Notes under the pieces: generated by a model | Told to the model about the DNA's origin: nothing | Database searches by the model: none | What the model saw: only the letters and a program-made list of their open reading frames with translations | Assembly: GCA_028023455.1 (NCBI GenBank) | Contig: JAQFVV010000013.1 | Span: forward strand, 5,644,001 to 5,708,000 | Direction of reading: 5' to 3' | Source of the DNA: Epiperipatus broadwayi | Lineage: Eukaryota; Onychophora; Udeonychophora; Euonychophora; Peripatidae | DNA length: 64,000 nucleotides | In this document: positions 36,873 through 48,031 of the stretch, in pieces | Position numbering within the stretch: position 1 is the stretch's first letter | Layout: every line of letters begins with the position of its first letter | Made by a program: the position numbers and the translations under genes

Positions 36873-37003
36873 CTATTAAACATATAATTTAAGATTTTTA
36901 TTATAATAGTTTAAATAAAATAACTCACTTATTATAATCTTATAAAAAAATTTTTTTAATGCTTTAGAACATATATCTAACACGCAGAGTTAAATATATG
37001 GTT

Positions 37004-37645
37004 ACAATATACATTTGTTGGTTCATAGATTGGTTTGGATAGTCATTATAAACTCATCTTTAGTGCTCTTGTTTTGTTTTTCTATGTTTTTTCTCTTGAA
37101 GTTTTAATTGATCATACTCTGTTTTAAGTGACTAATGATGATAATAATGGGCATTCATTAATAATACATATCTTTTGAATTGATAATAAAGAAGCATTTG
37201 GGAATAGTGTACCATGTGATTGAAATGTCTACAGACAAGCTAAATAGTACTTGACAATAAGCAACTTATCAAATTTGCTTTTATAGTTTTAAAAAACTAT
37301 GATAGCATATAATATGGACAACTCATTTTGAAATTTATCAAACAAATTGAAAACTCATTTTGATAAATTAATGCTAGCATCATAGTAAAGAAGAACCAAA
37401 GTCAACAATCAAGAGACTCTTTTTTTTTAATATAGATTTTAACCTCAGATTGACATCTGTGTTTATTGTCAGATAGCAATAAAAAACCAAATAGCTTATC
37501 AATCTAACATGGATGACATTGGTTGATTATTCATGTTTTAAGTTAAATGTCAACATTTTTAATATTGAATGCCTTAAGTTTCCTGATAAAATTATTAAAA
37601 TGAGGAAATTAATTTGATTACTCAATTTATCCATGAATGGCTTTG
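37004..37645. other. AT-rich, no feature recognised
   Basis: There is a small inverted repeat near 37300-37390 (ATGATAGCAT / ATGCTAGCATCAT with TTTATCAAA / TTTGATAAA-like arms). Otherwise there is nothing to assign. Confidence 0.35.
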
Positions 37646-37779
37646 ATATATAATAAACAACTAGAGAAATGACAAATTTCAATATAATAATAGCAAAAAG
37701 TAAATCTGCAGAATTAACAGTAATACAAATCTGTCAACTAGTAACATTTTTCTAGTTGTTGTTTATTATATATATTGGA
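37646..37779. repeat. short foldback element (~134 bp)
   Basis: The left arm ATATATAATAAACAACTAGA near 37648 is complementary to the right arm near 37752-37776 with a 3-base length difference, enclosing a ~70-nt centre. This is a MITE-size foldback. The ends fall in TA-rich sequence, so the target duplication is not resolvable. Confidence 0.55.
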
Positions 37780-38980
37780 TTAAATATAATCAACTTCAGA
37801 ATTTTATGGATCTGATTACTCTCTCTCACAATACTGGGATAGGCAAAAAAAATCTGTCACTGTCAATGAGTATGCAATGCAACATGAACACAAAAGTTCT
37901 ATCTCTTTTAAGCACAATATGAAATCAACCATTCCTCATACAAACTAATAATAAGTTGTACAAATAAAGTCTTGCTCTATTCCAAATCTTAGAAAAAGTG
38001 GTTCATGACATAGGACTATCTTAACTGTTCATGACTAATCACAATTATGCCTTGCCCATTTTGGTTATTAAAGGCAAATAAACACACACTACCAGAATTA
38101 AGACTGGCTCACTTTTGAGACTAAATAACTATGAAATATCATAAAAATATCACATTCTCAAAACAATAATAAACCCTTCTACCCATCACTACTACTATAG
38201 CAAAACAATCATACCTTGACAAACTCTCTCAAGAATTTATCAAATCCAGTTTAATTTCTTTGTTAGTAGTCATTGTAAGTGTTTTGGTATATTTTACCTT
38301 TATAATTCTATAATTTAATATAATAATCAGATTATTCTCATTTTCCTTATCCTATTTGTAATTAGTTTGCTTGAACATTTTAAACTAAACCCTTTACTTA
38401 GCTAATGTTTGAAATGTTTAAGCAAACTAATTTTATAATTTATGTATTTCTCTTTTCCTAAAACATTTTTCCTTTTAACAGATCCAGAATTTTCAACTTA
38501 GTAGATCATCCATATCCATATAAAAGTTAAACTTGATCTCTTTCTAAATATTTTTTTTATTAAAACATATAGGCCCTCACTTAGAATGACCTGGAATGTG
38601 TTTTATTGATCTTAAGGTCACTCTCAATCATTTACAGAAGAATTGTAATTTGTTTTCTGGCAATACTGTTTGCTTCTGCTTTCACATAATTTTTCAGATA
38701 ATCTGCCTTAGTTTACTTAGTTGCTTAATTTGAGATTTTTGTTCTCTCATCCCATAACTTTTAATCTCTTTCATTTCCTGATACTTTTTTCATTTATACA
38801 TCTTACTGGGCAAAACACTTCTATATTTACTTCTCTTAACTTGATATTCTTTATTACCTATTTCTCTAACTTATGATCAGCACTATTCATATTCTATATT
38901 AGTTATTTTTTCAGTTTTTCTTTCATTTAAATCATGTGTGCATTTAGTCATATGATCAATCATAACACAAACATCACCAT
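37780..38980. other. AT-rich, with one strong hairpin
   Basis: An imperfect hairpin lies at about 38360-38433 (arms around TTAGTTTGCTTGAACATTTT and its complement, ~24-bp stem, ~21-nt loop). The minus strand of 37800-38250 has short open segments that may be decayed retroelement sequence, but no motif is readable. Confidence 0.35.
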
Positions 38981-39640
38981 TCAATGCTTCTGAGTCAACA
39001 TTATATTTATAATATCAGAATCATAATCATCCCTAACTAAAGCACTCTGACATCTATATTTAATCTTATTTGTTTTATCCAAATTATCATTTATAATGAA
39101 GGCATCAGCATTAACTTTAACATTATCTATGGCTTCTACATTCATGCTATAATTATTTGAAGAATCATTGTCAAACTCTACCTTTATTTCATCTATTGAG
39201 GTAATCATCCTTTCTTTAGTTTCTATCACCTCTTGAATTACTGTAATTTGATAATGATCTGAATTTTTCTCAGTATACTCTTTTGCCCTAGTATATTCTT
39301 TATTACCTTTTATCAGCTGAGTTCTATATCTTTTATTCTTGTAATAAAGTTTTCAATTTGGCTTTGTAGTTCTTCATGATGTTTTTCCATATGACCTTTC
39401 AGTTCTTCATGTTGTTTTCTATATGAGTTTTCAGTTTTTCAATTTGCTTTTCTATTTGGTTTTCAGTTCTTTGATTTATTTTCCATTTGTTCATTTATTT
39501 TCTTCATTTTGTTTAAATATATTTTCTATGTTTTTTTTATTTTCTTTTAATATGTTCATGATCATGTTCATAAATTCACTCATAAGGAGTCTCAGTTTCA
39601 TTTTCCTGTGCCTGCATTTTTGCCTTGGTTTTTGTCTTTA
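38981..39640 (-). pseudogene. decayed coiled-coil (gag-type) ORF
   Basis: On the minus strand, from about 39618 (M-Q-A-Q-E-N-E-T) downwards, broken frames encode Lys/Glu/Asn-rich coiled-coil-like segments: NMIMNILKENKKN, then HEELKGHMEKHHEELQSQIE, then the 82-codon frame 38981-39229, which is acidic and Asn/Asp-rich. Composition and order resemble the N-terminal region of the gag relic at 52018-53638. No capsid-like motif follows, so the assignment to Gag is an inference. At least three frame breaks are present. Confidence 0.35.
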
Positions 39641-39699
39641 TGTATTATTATTATGTACAAAAAATTATAAAGTTAGCTAGTAGATTATTTCTATAAGAA

Positions 39700-41655
39700 T
39701 AAAAATAAAAACTTTAAATTTATTGCTTTTTCTTTTACTTATTTTGAATTAAAGGGCACATCTTTCTTCCCACTCTGTAGTCTTCCTCTACTATTGCCCT
39801 ATATTTATTTTATTTTCATTACTTTACTATCCCTAATTATTTGCTTGCCTAATTAGTATATATGTTTTTCTTATGCTACCATTACCACACTGTCTTCTGA
39901 TATCTACAGATTTATTTATTGATTCCTCCACCACTCCAATTTTTTTTGTCACATTTCTCATCAAACCCAGTATTACTTGTTACTTTACACATTTCATTAG
40001 ATAACTTATTTAATTTTTTATGAGTAATTGTGACTTATAAACCCCAAAATAATATAGTTATCTAAAAAAAAATTCTGAATAATATTAATATTTTGAAGTA
40101 GAACTGGGTTCAATTCCTGCTTGTGTTGGATTGAAATTATTCCAGACTCTGCCCCCCCCCCCCAAATGTAATGAAATTGCATAAACAGTCTGCTTAGCCA
40201 ACTCTTATTATTATGCTGAATATTACTTTAAGGAATAATTCTTTGTTCATCAATAATCAGAAGAATACAACGTATAAGGTGAAGTAACTATATCTTCAAA
40301 TTTTATTTCTATTTGCAGATACGACCAGACTGAAACCTACAATTTCTATGCACATCCAATCTTATTTTCTGATTATCATCCACAACAACGTATATATTAT
40401 TATTATTCTATAGTTAGTTTTTAAACTAATTTTATCAGAAATGCTAATTCAACAGATGTTTATTATGGATTTTTTAATAAAATACTTATCTGTCAGATAA
40501 AAAGTTAATGTGAAACAATGTTTTTAAATGTTAACAACTAAATTATTTATTACTACAACAACAAAAATATAAATTTAACATCTTTTATATTTACATAAAC
40601 AATTTATGAAATATACGCAGTAATAAGAAAAACTATTTAAAATAAATCTGAGAAATCAATCAATCATATATATCTTTAATTTTCCCTCAAACTTCAATGA
40701 TTTCCAATCTCAAAGTTAATAATAATAACAAATTTTTATGACATTTAAAATTAATGTTTTAAATTCTTATATACTATATGACTTTATCCTTATAATAATA
40801 CTAAAATAAAAAATATCAACAAATTAACTTTTAATGCAATAGGAAAATGATTCTTTTGCAAATATTTATTTATCATAAAGTCAATTAAAATAATCTTATC
40901 AAAATTTTTTTTGGTTCTATTTACAAATTGAGTTCAACATATATGCAATGTTTTTCTCTCATTTTTCTTTTCTGTTAACTGTTCACTAAGATTTCTGGCC
41001 ATTGTTTACCTAGTATCATAGTTTTAAATATAAATGCGTAAATTATAAAACATGAACATTTTCTAAGTCACAATAAACTTCTTTTGTTATATTTTAGAGA
41101 GTAAAACCAAATAAATGCTACATCTCCAGCCATTATTCATGTATTTCAGTGGCTTCACATACTCATCATAGAAACTAGCTGATTCTTCTATCACAATTTC
41201 CCTTAATTCTGATTAATAAAAGTTCAATATATGTGCAGATTCTTTTTCCTTAGTATATTTTTCTTGTAATCCAATATTTATTTTTTCTTTGAACTTCTTT
41301 ATTTTATATAATTAAATATGTGTTTTGATATAGCAACAGCAGACAAATATGACAATGGTAAGGATAATTAAGGTTTTATTTTCAACACATGGGTGTCAAC
41401 ATTTTCACAATGACTGCATTTTAGAAAGATGGAATAAGCAATCCAACTGGGTTTTTAATCCCATCATGGTAAATATATTTGAATAAGAATGAATATAAAT
41501 CATTTTTATATCTGCTAATTTGTGAGCAGTACAAAACTGGTAAAAAACCCAACTCTGATGGATAGGGATGCTTTTACTTGTGTAGTAACAATCTAAATTC
41601 CCATAGCAACAATGAAATACTCTCATAATGTCTGAAAATTAACCTGAGTTAACTT
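39700..41655. other. AT-rich; possible B-box remnant and a poly(C) run
   Basis: A pol III B-box-like sequence (GGTTCAATTCC) occurs at about 40107, followed by a run of C near 40152-40165; no matching A box is seen. The remainder is AT-rich. The minus-strand frame 41405-41626 (73 codons) has no recognisable motif. Confidence 0.3.
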
Positions 41656-41659
41656 TTTT

Positions 41660-41711
41660 ATCATCATCATCATCATCATCATCATTATTGTTGTTGTTGT
41701 TGTTGTTGTTG

Positions 41712-41754
<43 letters not shown>

Positions 41755-41776
41755 GATGATGATGATAATGATGATG
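41660..41776. repeat. compound trinucleotide microsatellite (ATC)n(GTT)n(ATT)n(ATG)n
   Basis: On the plus strand the order is ATC repeats, GTT repeats, a long ATT block, then ATG repeats. The outer ATC and ATG blocks are complementary, so the array can fold. It sits exactly at the 3' end of the LINE fragment on the minus strand, which suggests that it grew from the LINE tail. The poly-Asn/Asp/His frame through it is an artefact. Confidence 0.9.
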
Positions 41777-43345
41777 TTTCAAAGAATAAACTTTATTAGC
41801 ATTCAAAGAGGTTACACAAGTTTCATTTGTCAATATAGTTCTTACATATATGTTGGTTCATGAAACTAAATATGTAAAATGATTTCATTAATACATTGTA
41901 TATGTTAACAAGCAAAAAATATTTAAGAAATTAGGTAAGAAAAGGTTATAAATAAAAAAATGAAGAAACAACAAAATACAAATCAACAAGGGAGAGGGTG
42001 ATCACTCAATAATAAAACTGTATACAATTAGTTATACACAAATCAAGAATATGTCCAATTTATATCTGTTGACTTCAATACTGGCATAAGGATGCTTGCC
42101 AGGTATAGTTTTCTTTGTCAGTACTTTTATATAAGTTGTAGAATATTTCAAGTGTCAATGTACTTAGTGTGATCTGTGATCCTCATGTCTCTTTCACATA
42201 TGGTTTGCAGTTTATTTTTGAATGTGTTGGGTACCTTCTGGGAATTATGGTTATATATGAAATTACACATTGTACACTACAATGCATAGAGTATAAATGT
42301 GCTGATTCTTATTTCAGCAAAGATATCCCTTTTAAATGAATCATTAAGGCTTTTCACTTTGATTTTTTTTATCCTTAAATGAGGTGCTAATTATTCCACA
42401 TATGTTTTCTAGACCTGAGCATGAATAAAATAAGTGATTTTGTCTCTAAGTCTCTATGGCAAAAATTGCATACATCATCCATATCTTTGTAGTTCCTTTG
42501 GTATTTCAAAATATGTTGTGTGGGTAGTGAGTCTAGATTTATCTTTAGAAGAAAGTCAAAGTATTTGGGTTCAAGTGACCACTGTTTGAATTTGCGACAC
42601 AATTGTTTATTAGTGATAAAAAGTGGAGTTTGTGCATCATCTTGATTTGGGTGTAGAAGTTAATGAACTTGCCAATATTTATATTTGGCTTTGGTGGTTT
42701 GAAGTTGAAATCATGGATTGATAGTATTGGTGTAAGTAATGTGTTCAGATATCCTTGGAGAAGAGGTGGTCTGTCCGTGGAGCTAATCTTGGCAGAAACT
42801 TCTAAGTATGGAAATTTTTGTGCATATGTGGATATTATATTTCAATTTTTTTTGTATCCTGAAGGTGTGTATTGAATGGAGACCTAGGCCATTTTGTGAA
42901 AGGTGTATTCTTAATCGTTTTACAGATATTGAGATTATCTTTTTTTCCCAGAATAGTTTCCGGCATAAGTTATCTATTTTATTGATGAATGCCTTGGTAT
43001 AGATGATTGTTGTAGTATAATAAATGATATTTGTAATCACTAGCATGTTAAACAGTGCCATTTTCATATAGAGAGTGGTAGGCTTTAGAGAGTGAAATGA
43101 CAATCTTTTCCATTTCTCTATTAAATTTTTCTGTATGAGCGATCTCATAGGTGAATGACATAAATAGAAGCTGAATCCAAGAAATGAGCTTATTCTACCT
43201 TTGAAGACTTTAGTAATGGCATTACCAGTGAAGATCTGCCATGCACATGATATCTCCATATTAAATGTTAGTTTATATTCTTCTGTAAAATTGGATAGTA
43301 TGTTCAGAAGTTTGGGAATTTGCTTTTGGGATGATAGAAATATGA
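41777..43345 (-). pseudogene. 5'-truncated LINE (L1/Tx1-type) ORF2 C-terminal fragment and 3'UTR
   Basis: The minus-strand frame 43345-42783 reads LLNILSNFTEEYKLTFN, then a W-Q-I-F segment, LIEKWKRLSFHSL, KMALFNMLVITNIIYYT, FINKIDNLCRKLFWEKK and QNGLGLHSI. This is the usual thumb/connection region after the reverse transcriptase of L1/Tx1-type LINEs (W..L..L...K....K..., F-W-x-x-K, G-G-L-G-L). A frameshift near 42780 and another near 42600 lead into 42602-42387 with INLDSLPTQHILKYQ and DVCNFCHRDLETKS, the C-terminal Cys/His (zf-RVT-like) motif, whose later His and Cys are mutated. The 3'UTR follows, with AATAAA close to the end, and then the microsatellite. The RT palm and endonuclease are absent. 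The fragment is inactive. Confidence 0.8.
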
Positions 43346-43349
43346 GAAT

Positions 43350-44055
43350 TCATTTTCTATTATTTTTATAAGAGGGTTAATATAGGCAGTGAACAAACTT
43401 TCCACTCTCTTTCTCTCTCATAATTCACATTATGCATTAAGATTTCCAATTCTTTTTAAATGTGTTTCCATTACAGCTATCATCTCAAATCGTTAATTTT
43501 TTATATTAGACCACTCCTTTGGTCTTCTAATCTCTTGCAAAGTTATACAACCAAGATTAATAATTCCGTCATTTCCTATTATTATTTTATTGATTCTAAG
43601 CTCTTTTTCATAACATAATTGTTTGATTACATTCTAATAAAAGTATCTTTTTTAAAAAAAAACAACAACTCTTTTCTGCAATAGAATTAATTATTCATAA
43701 ATAGACACAACATCATTTTATACATTTTGTATTATCTTTTTTATTATCCGTCTTTCTACAATTTATGTGATTTAAAATTCTCTCATCTTCCCTTTTACAA
43801 ATTTACTGAAACATAAAATTTATTGTAAATCATTCTTCCTAGTAGTTTATCTTCTTATTTCATATCTTTATTTTTTTTAAAAAAAACAAACAAACACTTA
43901 TTTTAACAAAAATAAATAAAAGGTATCCAACAGCACATATAAATGATACACTACATACATAAATGACAATTTTTTAAAAATATATTGCAGACCTGTATAT
44001 AGATTATAAATGTAACAAATCTTAAAAAAAAAAAAAAATTAAAATATAGTATGAC
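43350..44055. other. AT-rich, no feature recognised
   Basis: This contains A/T homopolymer pairs near 43648-43665, 43869-43890 and 44022-44040. It lies immediately downstream (minus-strand sense) of the candidate exon and would be intron if that exon is real. Confidence 0.35.
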
Positions 44056-44059
44056 TTAC

Positions 44060-44134
44060 AGCCTTCTGTTGAAGCTTGAGTAGACACTTCTGAAGCGGCC
44101 CTAGATTCTGTTCCAGTTGATATAGCTGACCCAC
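44060..44134 (-). other. candidate 75-bp internal coding exon
   Basis: On the minus strand a T-rich tract ends in TATAG just before 44134, and the consensus donor GTAAGT starts just after 44060 (plus-strand ACTTAC at 44054-44059). The enclosed 75 bp are distinctly richer in G+C than the flanks, and 75 is a multiple of three, so the exon is phase-symmetric. Two frames are open. In phase 1 it encodes a Ser/Thr/Ala/Gly-rich peptide (GSAISTGTESRAAS...STEG), like linker or mucin-type exons. In phase 0 it gives a Leu/Gln-rich peptide (VGQLYQLEQNLGP...). I see no neighbouring exon in the window. This is the only segment that looks like part of a host gene, and the product is unknown. Confidence 0.45.
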
Positions 44135-44240
44135 CTATATTTTAAATAAAAAAATGGTCTTAATTTGTGGTAATAATAATAACAGATCTCAAATAATATT
44201 TATTTTACATATATCAGTAAATTATAAATGACATATATAT

Positions 44241-46447
44241 TATAACGATCCGGAGAAGCTGCACTTACATAATCTGCACTACAGGGCGCCATCCAGGCAT
44301 TTGAACCTAGAAAAATTTATAAAGTAGGCAGATACGTAAGTCAAAAAAATTTTTTTATTTTATTTATATATCTTGATATCCGGTCATTAGCCCATGTCAC
44401 TAGCTCAGTGGAATAGCAGAGATTAAATAATATAATCTAAGAGTATATAAAAAAAGAATAAAATAAGCCACTGCCAGTAATTAGCATACAAACATTTATT
44501 TATGCACATATATATATAAGATTGAAAATTGTTTTAGTATCAGTTTACATTCTAACATTTAACATTATTCTTAACTTTACTTTAGATTTTAATTTACATT
44601 TTAATTTCTATTATATTATAAGTTTACATTTTAATTAAGTTCGCACAGATGGAATTATAAAAATTTGTTTTAATAATGTTGAGTATAGATCGGTTACATA
44701 GATTACAACGGTTAAAAACATTTCAAAATAAACATAAACGATCAAAATATAAAATCATTGATACTGACAATTGCAGAGGGAAATTTATAAGTAACCCAAT
44801 AGTATTCACCATAAGATACTTGCATTGTCACCAATAACTTAAAAGACATCCGAATAAATACATTTTAGATACTCACCATAAGGTATCATTATTTATCGAA
44901 TGTCTATATATTTTGATCAAATATGAAAACCCAAAACATACTTAACCGATAACCAATCCATGCAAGCGTCTATAAACAACTTGAATTTAATGCATTTTTA
45001 TTTAGTGTCGAGTATGAATAGACTACATAGATTTGCATTTGAAGATAAAACATTCTATCCCCACTTAACCTTAGACTAAAAGTTCGCAGTCAAACTGGGT
45101 CAATCCATCTGATATATTTATGTATTCAATGTAGCATGAAAATACGACAACACAAAATACTATACTGTCAGGAATATACATCTGAACAGTAAGTAGAGTT
45201 AGAGAAGACATTGTCTCTCTACCAACAGGAATGCCACATCTGTTGGTGAGTAGAACAATAAACAAAAAACTCCATAGGAATGGATTGCGGTTCTTTGCCG
45301 ACTTACAAACCCATCCATAGGCAGACAGAAGGTGTGTGGCATATATATGCAATCCTGCCCATAGCGGATCTCATACTACATCTACTAACTACATCAATAT
45401 ATCCAATCCATTGACCCAATTCAACTACGAAACAAATAACCTAAGATTACCCTCCCCTAATATAACTTTACAAATCTATATAGCCATTCACGCCCGACTT
45501 AAGTTTAACATTTATATATTTTAATTTATCGGAAAACAAAAATCATAAATAAAACTTAAAGAACAAAAAAAATATAAATGGAAATGATTTAAAATAAAAA
45601 AAAATACATCAAATAACAATATTAATAAAGAATTTAGTTTGGTCAGATAGGATTCTATTGCATTATTTACTAAAAAGGTTTTAAAATTTAGAGTTCTTAT
45701 TTTTTTCAAGTGAATATAAAGTTCTTACGATTTTTAAAATGTCCAGCTTTATCCTTTACAGTTGCTTGCCGTTGTTGGTAATTTTGAACAGGAATTCCCA
45801 TGCCGTACTGAAGATATTGGTATCCCATTAGCCATTGTTTTTATTTATCCGGGGTCTTTACTTGAGCTGGTCCTTAATGTAGAAAACGATGTCATTTCTT
45901 TTTTTTTTTTTAACAAACTGAAGGGATTGAAGAGTGCGTCTTTTCAATCCCTTCTCCTTCAACTCCGCACTAACACATATAGTCACATCTTAATAACTAA
46001 CTAATCAATAATTTTCAAACTTGTCCTTTTATATTAATTTTGTGGATTGAATTGACATTACATCATCGATGTGTTGGTCCTTTCGCTGAGGTCCGATTCC
46101 ATTGTTTTTCTCTTCTATCTGACCGCTGTTTATACATATAAATGTCCAAGGCTAGTTTACTAATTAAAATAATCATTTCCATTTTCTGATTACTTAATGT
46201 GTTTTCCAAAATTAAAGATATATTTTTATCTCTAAATCTTTTTAAGATTTAGTTTTAAATTACTCTTTTTTTTAATAAAGTTTTATTTTAATAATTATTT
46301 ATCTGTGCGATTTTATATATATGCGAGTTTAAGATGATTTTTTAATTTTCAGTTTTTAATTCTTAAAAAAGAAATTTTTATTGGCGAACTTTTTTTTTTA
46401 TGTTTACTAATAAAAAAATAATGTAATGTACGTATGTGCCCGTTACA
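44241..46447. mobile_element. 2,207-bp LTR-like element, copy 2 (TATAACG...CGTTACA)
   Basis: This is the partner of 34665-36872, in the same orientation and within one base of the same length. It starts TATAACGATCCGGAG, ends CGTTACA, and is flanked by ATAT on both sides (44237-44240 and 46448-46451). Both copies carry CTGCACTACAGGGCGCCATC near the left end followed by TTGAACCTAGAAA, and both end with the GTAACG...CGTTAC hairpin. The small frames inside are not conserved as coding sequence. The two copies lacking any internal region suggests solo LTRs formed by LTR-LTR recombination. Confidence 0.75.
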
Positions 46448-46451
46448 ATAT

Positions 46452-47487
46452 ATTAACTTTTTTTTTTTTTTTAAAAAAAATCCCATTGTAGACAAAAGCC
46501 TTTTTAACAATCCCTCATAAAGGAACAATAAAAAAAAGTCAACTATGCTTACCAATTACTGAATGGTGAGTATTTGGAATGATTTTTATTTTTGTTTTAT
46601 TCACTAATTACAAATAGCTACATATCATTTACTGACCAATGTTAAATAGTTAGCTGTGACTTAGCTATCAAAAAAAAATCACACTGCTTGAAAAGACTTT
46701 CACATAATCTGGATTTGAACTTCTTATTGTAATCATAATACACAGGCTATATCTATGCAATAATGAGACCTTTCATAAAAGGTGGCTGGTTCTGTCTCCA
46801 AACTTACTGATTACCTTTGATTCAACATGTGTTATGGAATATAGTTTCATGCTACTTATCACAAAATTTTTAAGGCACTATCATATATGGCTCATAAGTT
46901 ATGATGTGAAATGTGACATTGTGCTTTGTATCTTAACCCAAATTGTATAAACTGATACTGATACATTTGATATAATTCAAACAGTGGATGCAATAAATTA
47001 CAAGAATGTTTTCAAATAGTTTGCAATAGTTTGGGGTGACAGGGACAGAATTAAAAATAATCCACAGTGTTATAAAACACACTAACATTTCATGTCATGA
47101 TTTGTGATCTAGACATGCTATCATTTCAAAATTTTTGTAATAAAATTTGTCATTACATAACACATATTGATTTAGAGAGATCATGCTTCATGCAGCTTGG
47201 AGAGAGAGGATTAGTCAATTTTTCACAGAGATACACTGTATAAATTTGTTACAAAATCAGTTTTAAATAACTTATTGCAGCACAAAGTCTTCCTAGATAT
47301 TTTCACTGAAAAGTAGTGTATAAATAATTTCATACCAAATCAAAAAAGTAAACTTTTTTTGCCTTATTTTTACATAAGAACATCTAGACACCTATTTATT
47401 GATTAATGATTAGATTCAAACTTCAGATAATGAGAATAACAATGAATCTTTTAATATGTAGATGTATATAAATACTTATATATATAT
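46452..47487. other. AT-rich, no feature recognised
   Basis: A T run followed by an A run near 46458-46480 directly adjoins the LTR-like element. Nothing else could be assigned. Confidence 0.35.
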
Positions 47488-47642
47488 TGTTATGCCCACC
47501 TTCTTTTATATGCCAATAAAGAGATGGAACCATCTATTTACTTTTAGATTTACTTATTCGATCCCTTGCATTTAATTTCTATGTGCTATCTTTGAAGGCT
47601 GCCGATCTTTCAGGTAGATTTCTCTGCTACTAAATTATAACA
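47488..47642 (+). mobile_element. possible short LTR (TGTTATG...TATAACA)
   Basis: A 155-bp segment starts TGTTATGCCC, has AATAAAG about 35 bp in, and ends ATTATAACA, so it has TG...CA ends with a partly inverted TGTTAT/ATAACA pair, as LTRs often do. The next bases, CTGGTCATCC, could be a primer-binding site. An open frame of about 60 codons follows, but it is unrecognised. No second LTR and no clear target duplication were found, so the call is tentative. Confidence 0.3.
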
Positions 47643-47823
47643 CTGGTCATCCAAGCACTTTATTTATTTTAAGGAAAACAACCTTTAGGCTACAGTTAAT
47701 TACAGGAGTAACCAACATGCTTGCCCAACCAGCTACAAATTTAGTACCTGACCTCCCAGCTAACTCATCAGACTTTAGCTATCTCTCATTTCTCCGCCTA
47801 TACTATGAATATCTATTTCCAAT

Positions 47824-48030
47824 ATTTATGCCACAAATGTTTGACAAATAGAACACACCTATGTTATTAACTCTATGACATGAATCCCTCCCCTACTTTC
47901 AACCTTTCTTAAGAATAATTAAAAAGATTTATTTCACAAATATTTGACCAATAGAATGCAACTAGGTGATTAACTCTATGACATGAATCCCTCCCTTACT
48001 TTCAATCTTACTTAACAATAATTAAAAAAT
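47824..48030. repeat. tandem duplication, two ~103-bp units
   Basis: Units at 47824-47926 and 47927-48030 share TTAACTCTATGACATGAATC and ATTTGAC-type blocks at about 85-90% identity by eye. A partial third unit start (ATTTATTTCC) follows at 48031. Confidence 0.8.
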
Positions 48031-48031
48031 A

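Noticed and set aside
41639-41833. 64-codon frame with His, Asn and Asp homopolymers
   Set aside because: It is the compound trinucleotide microsatellite read on the minus strand.
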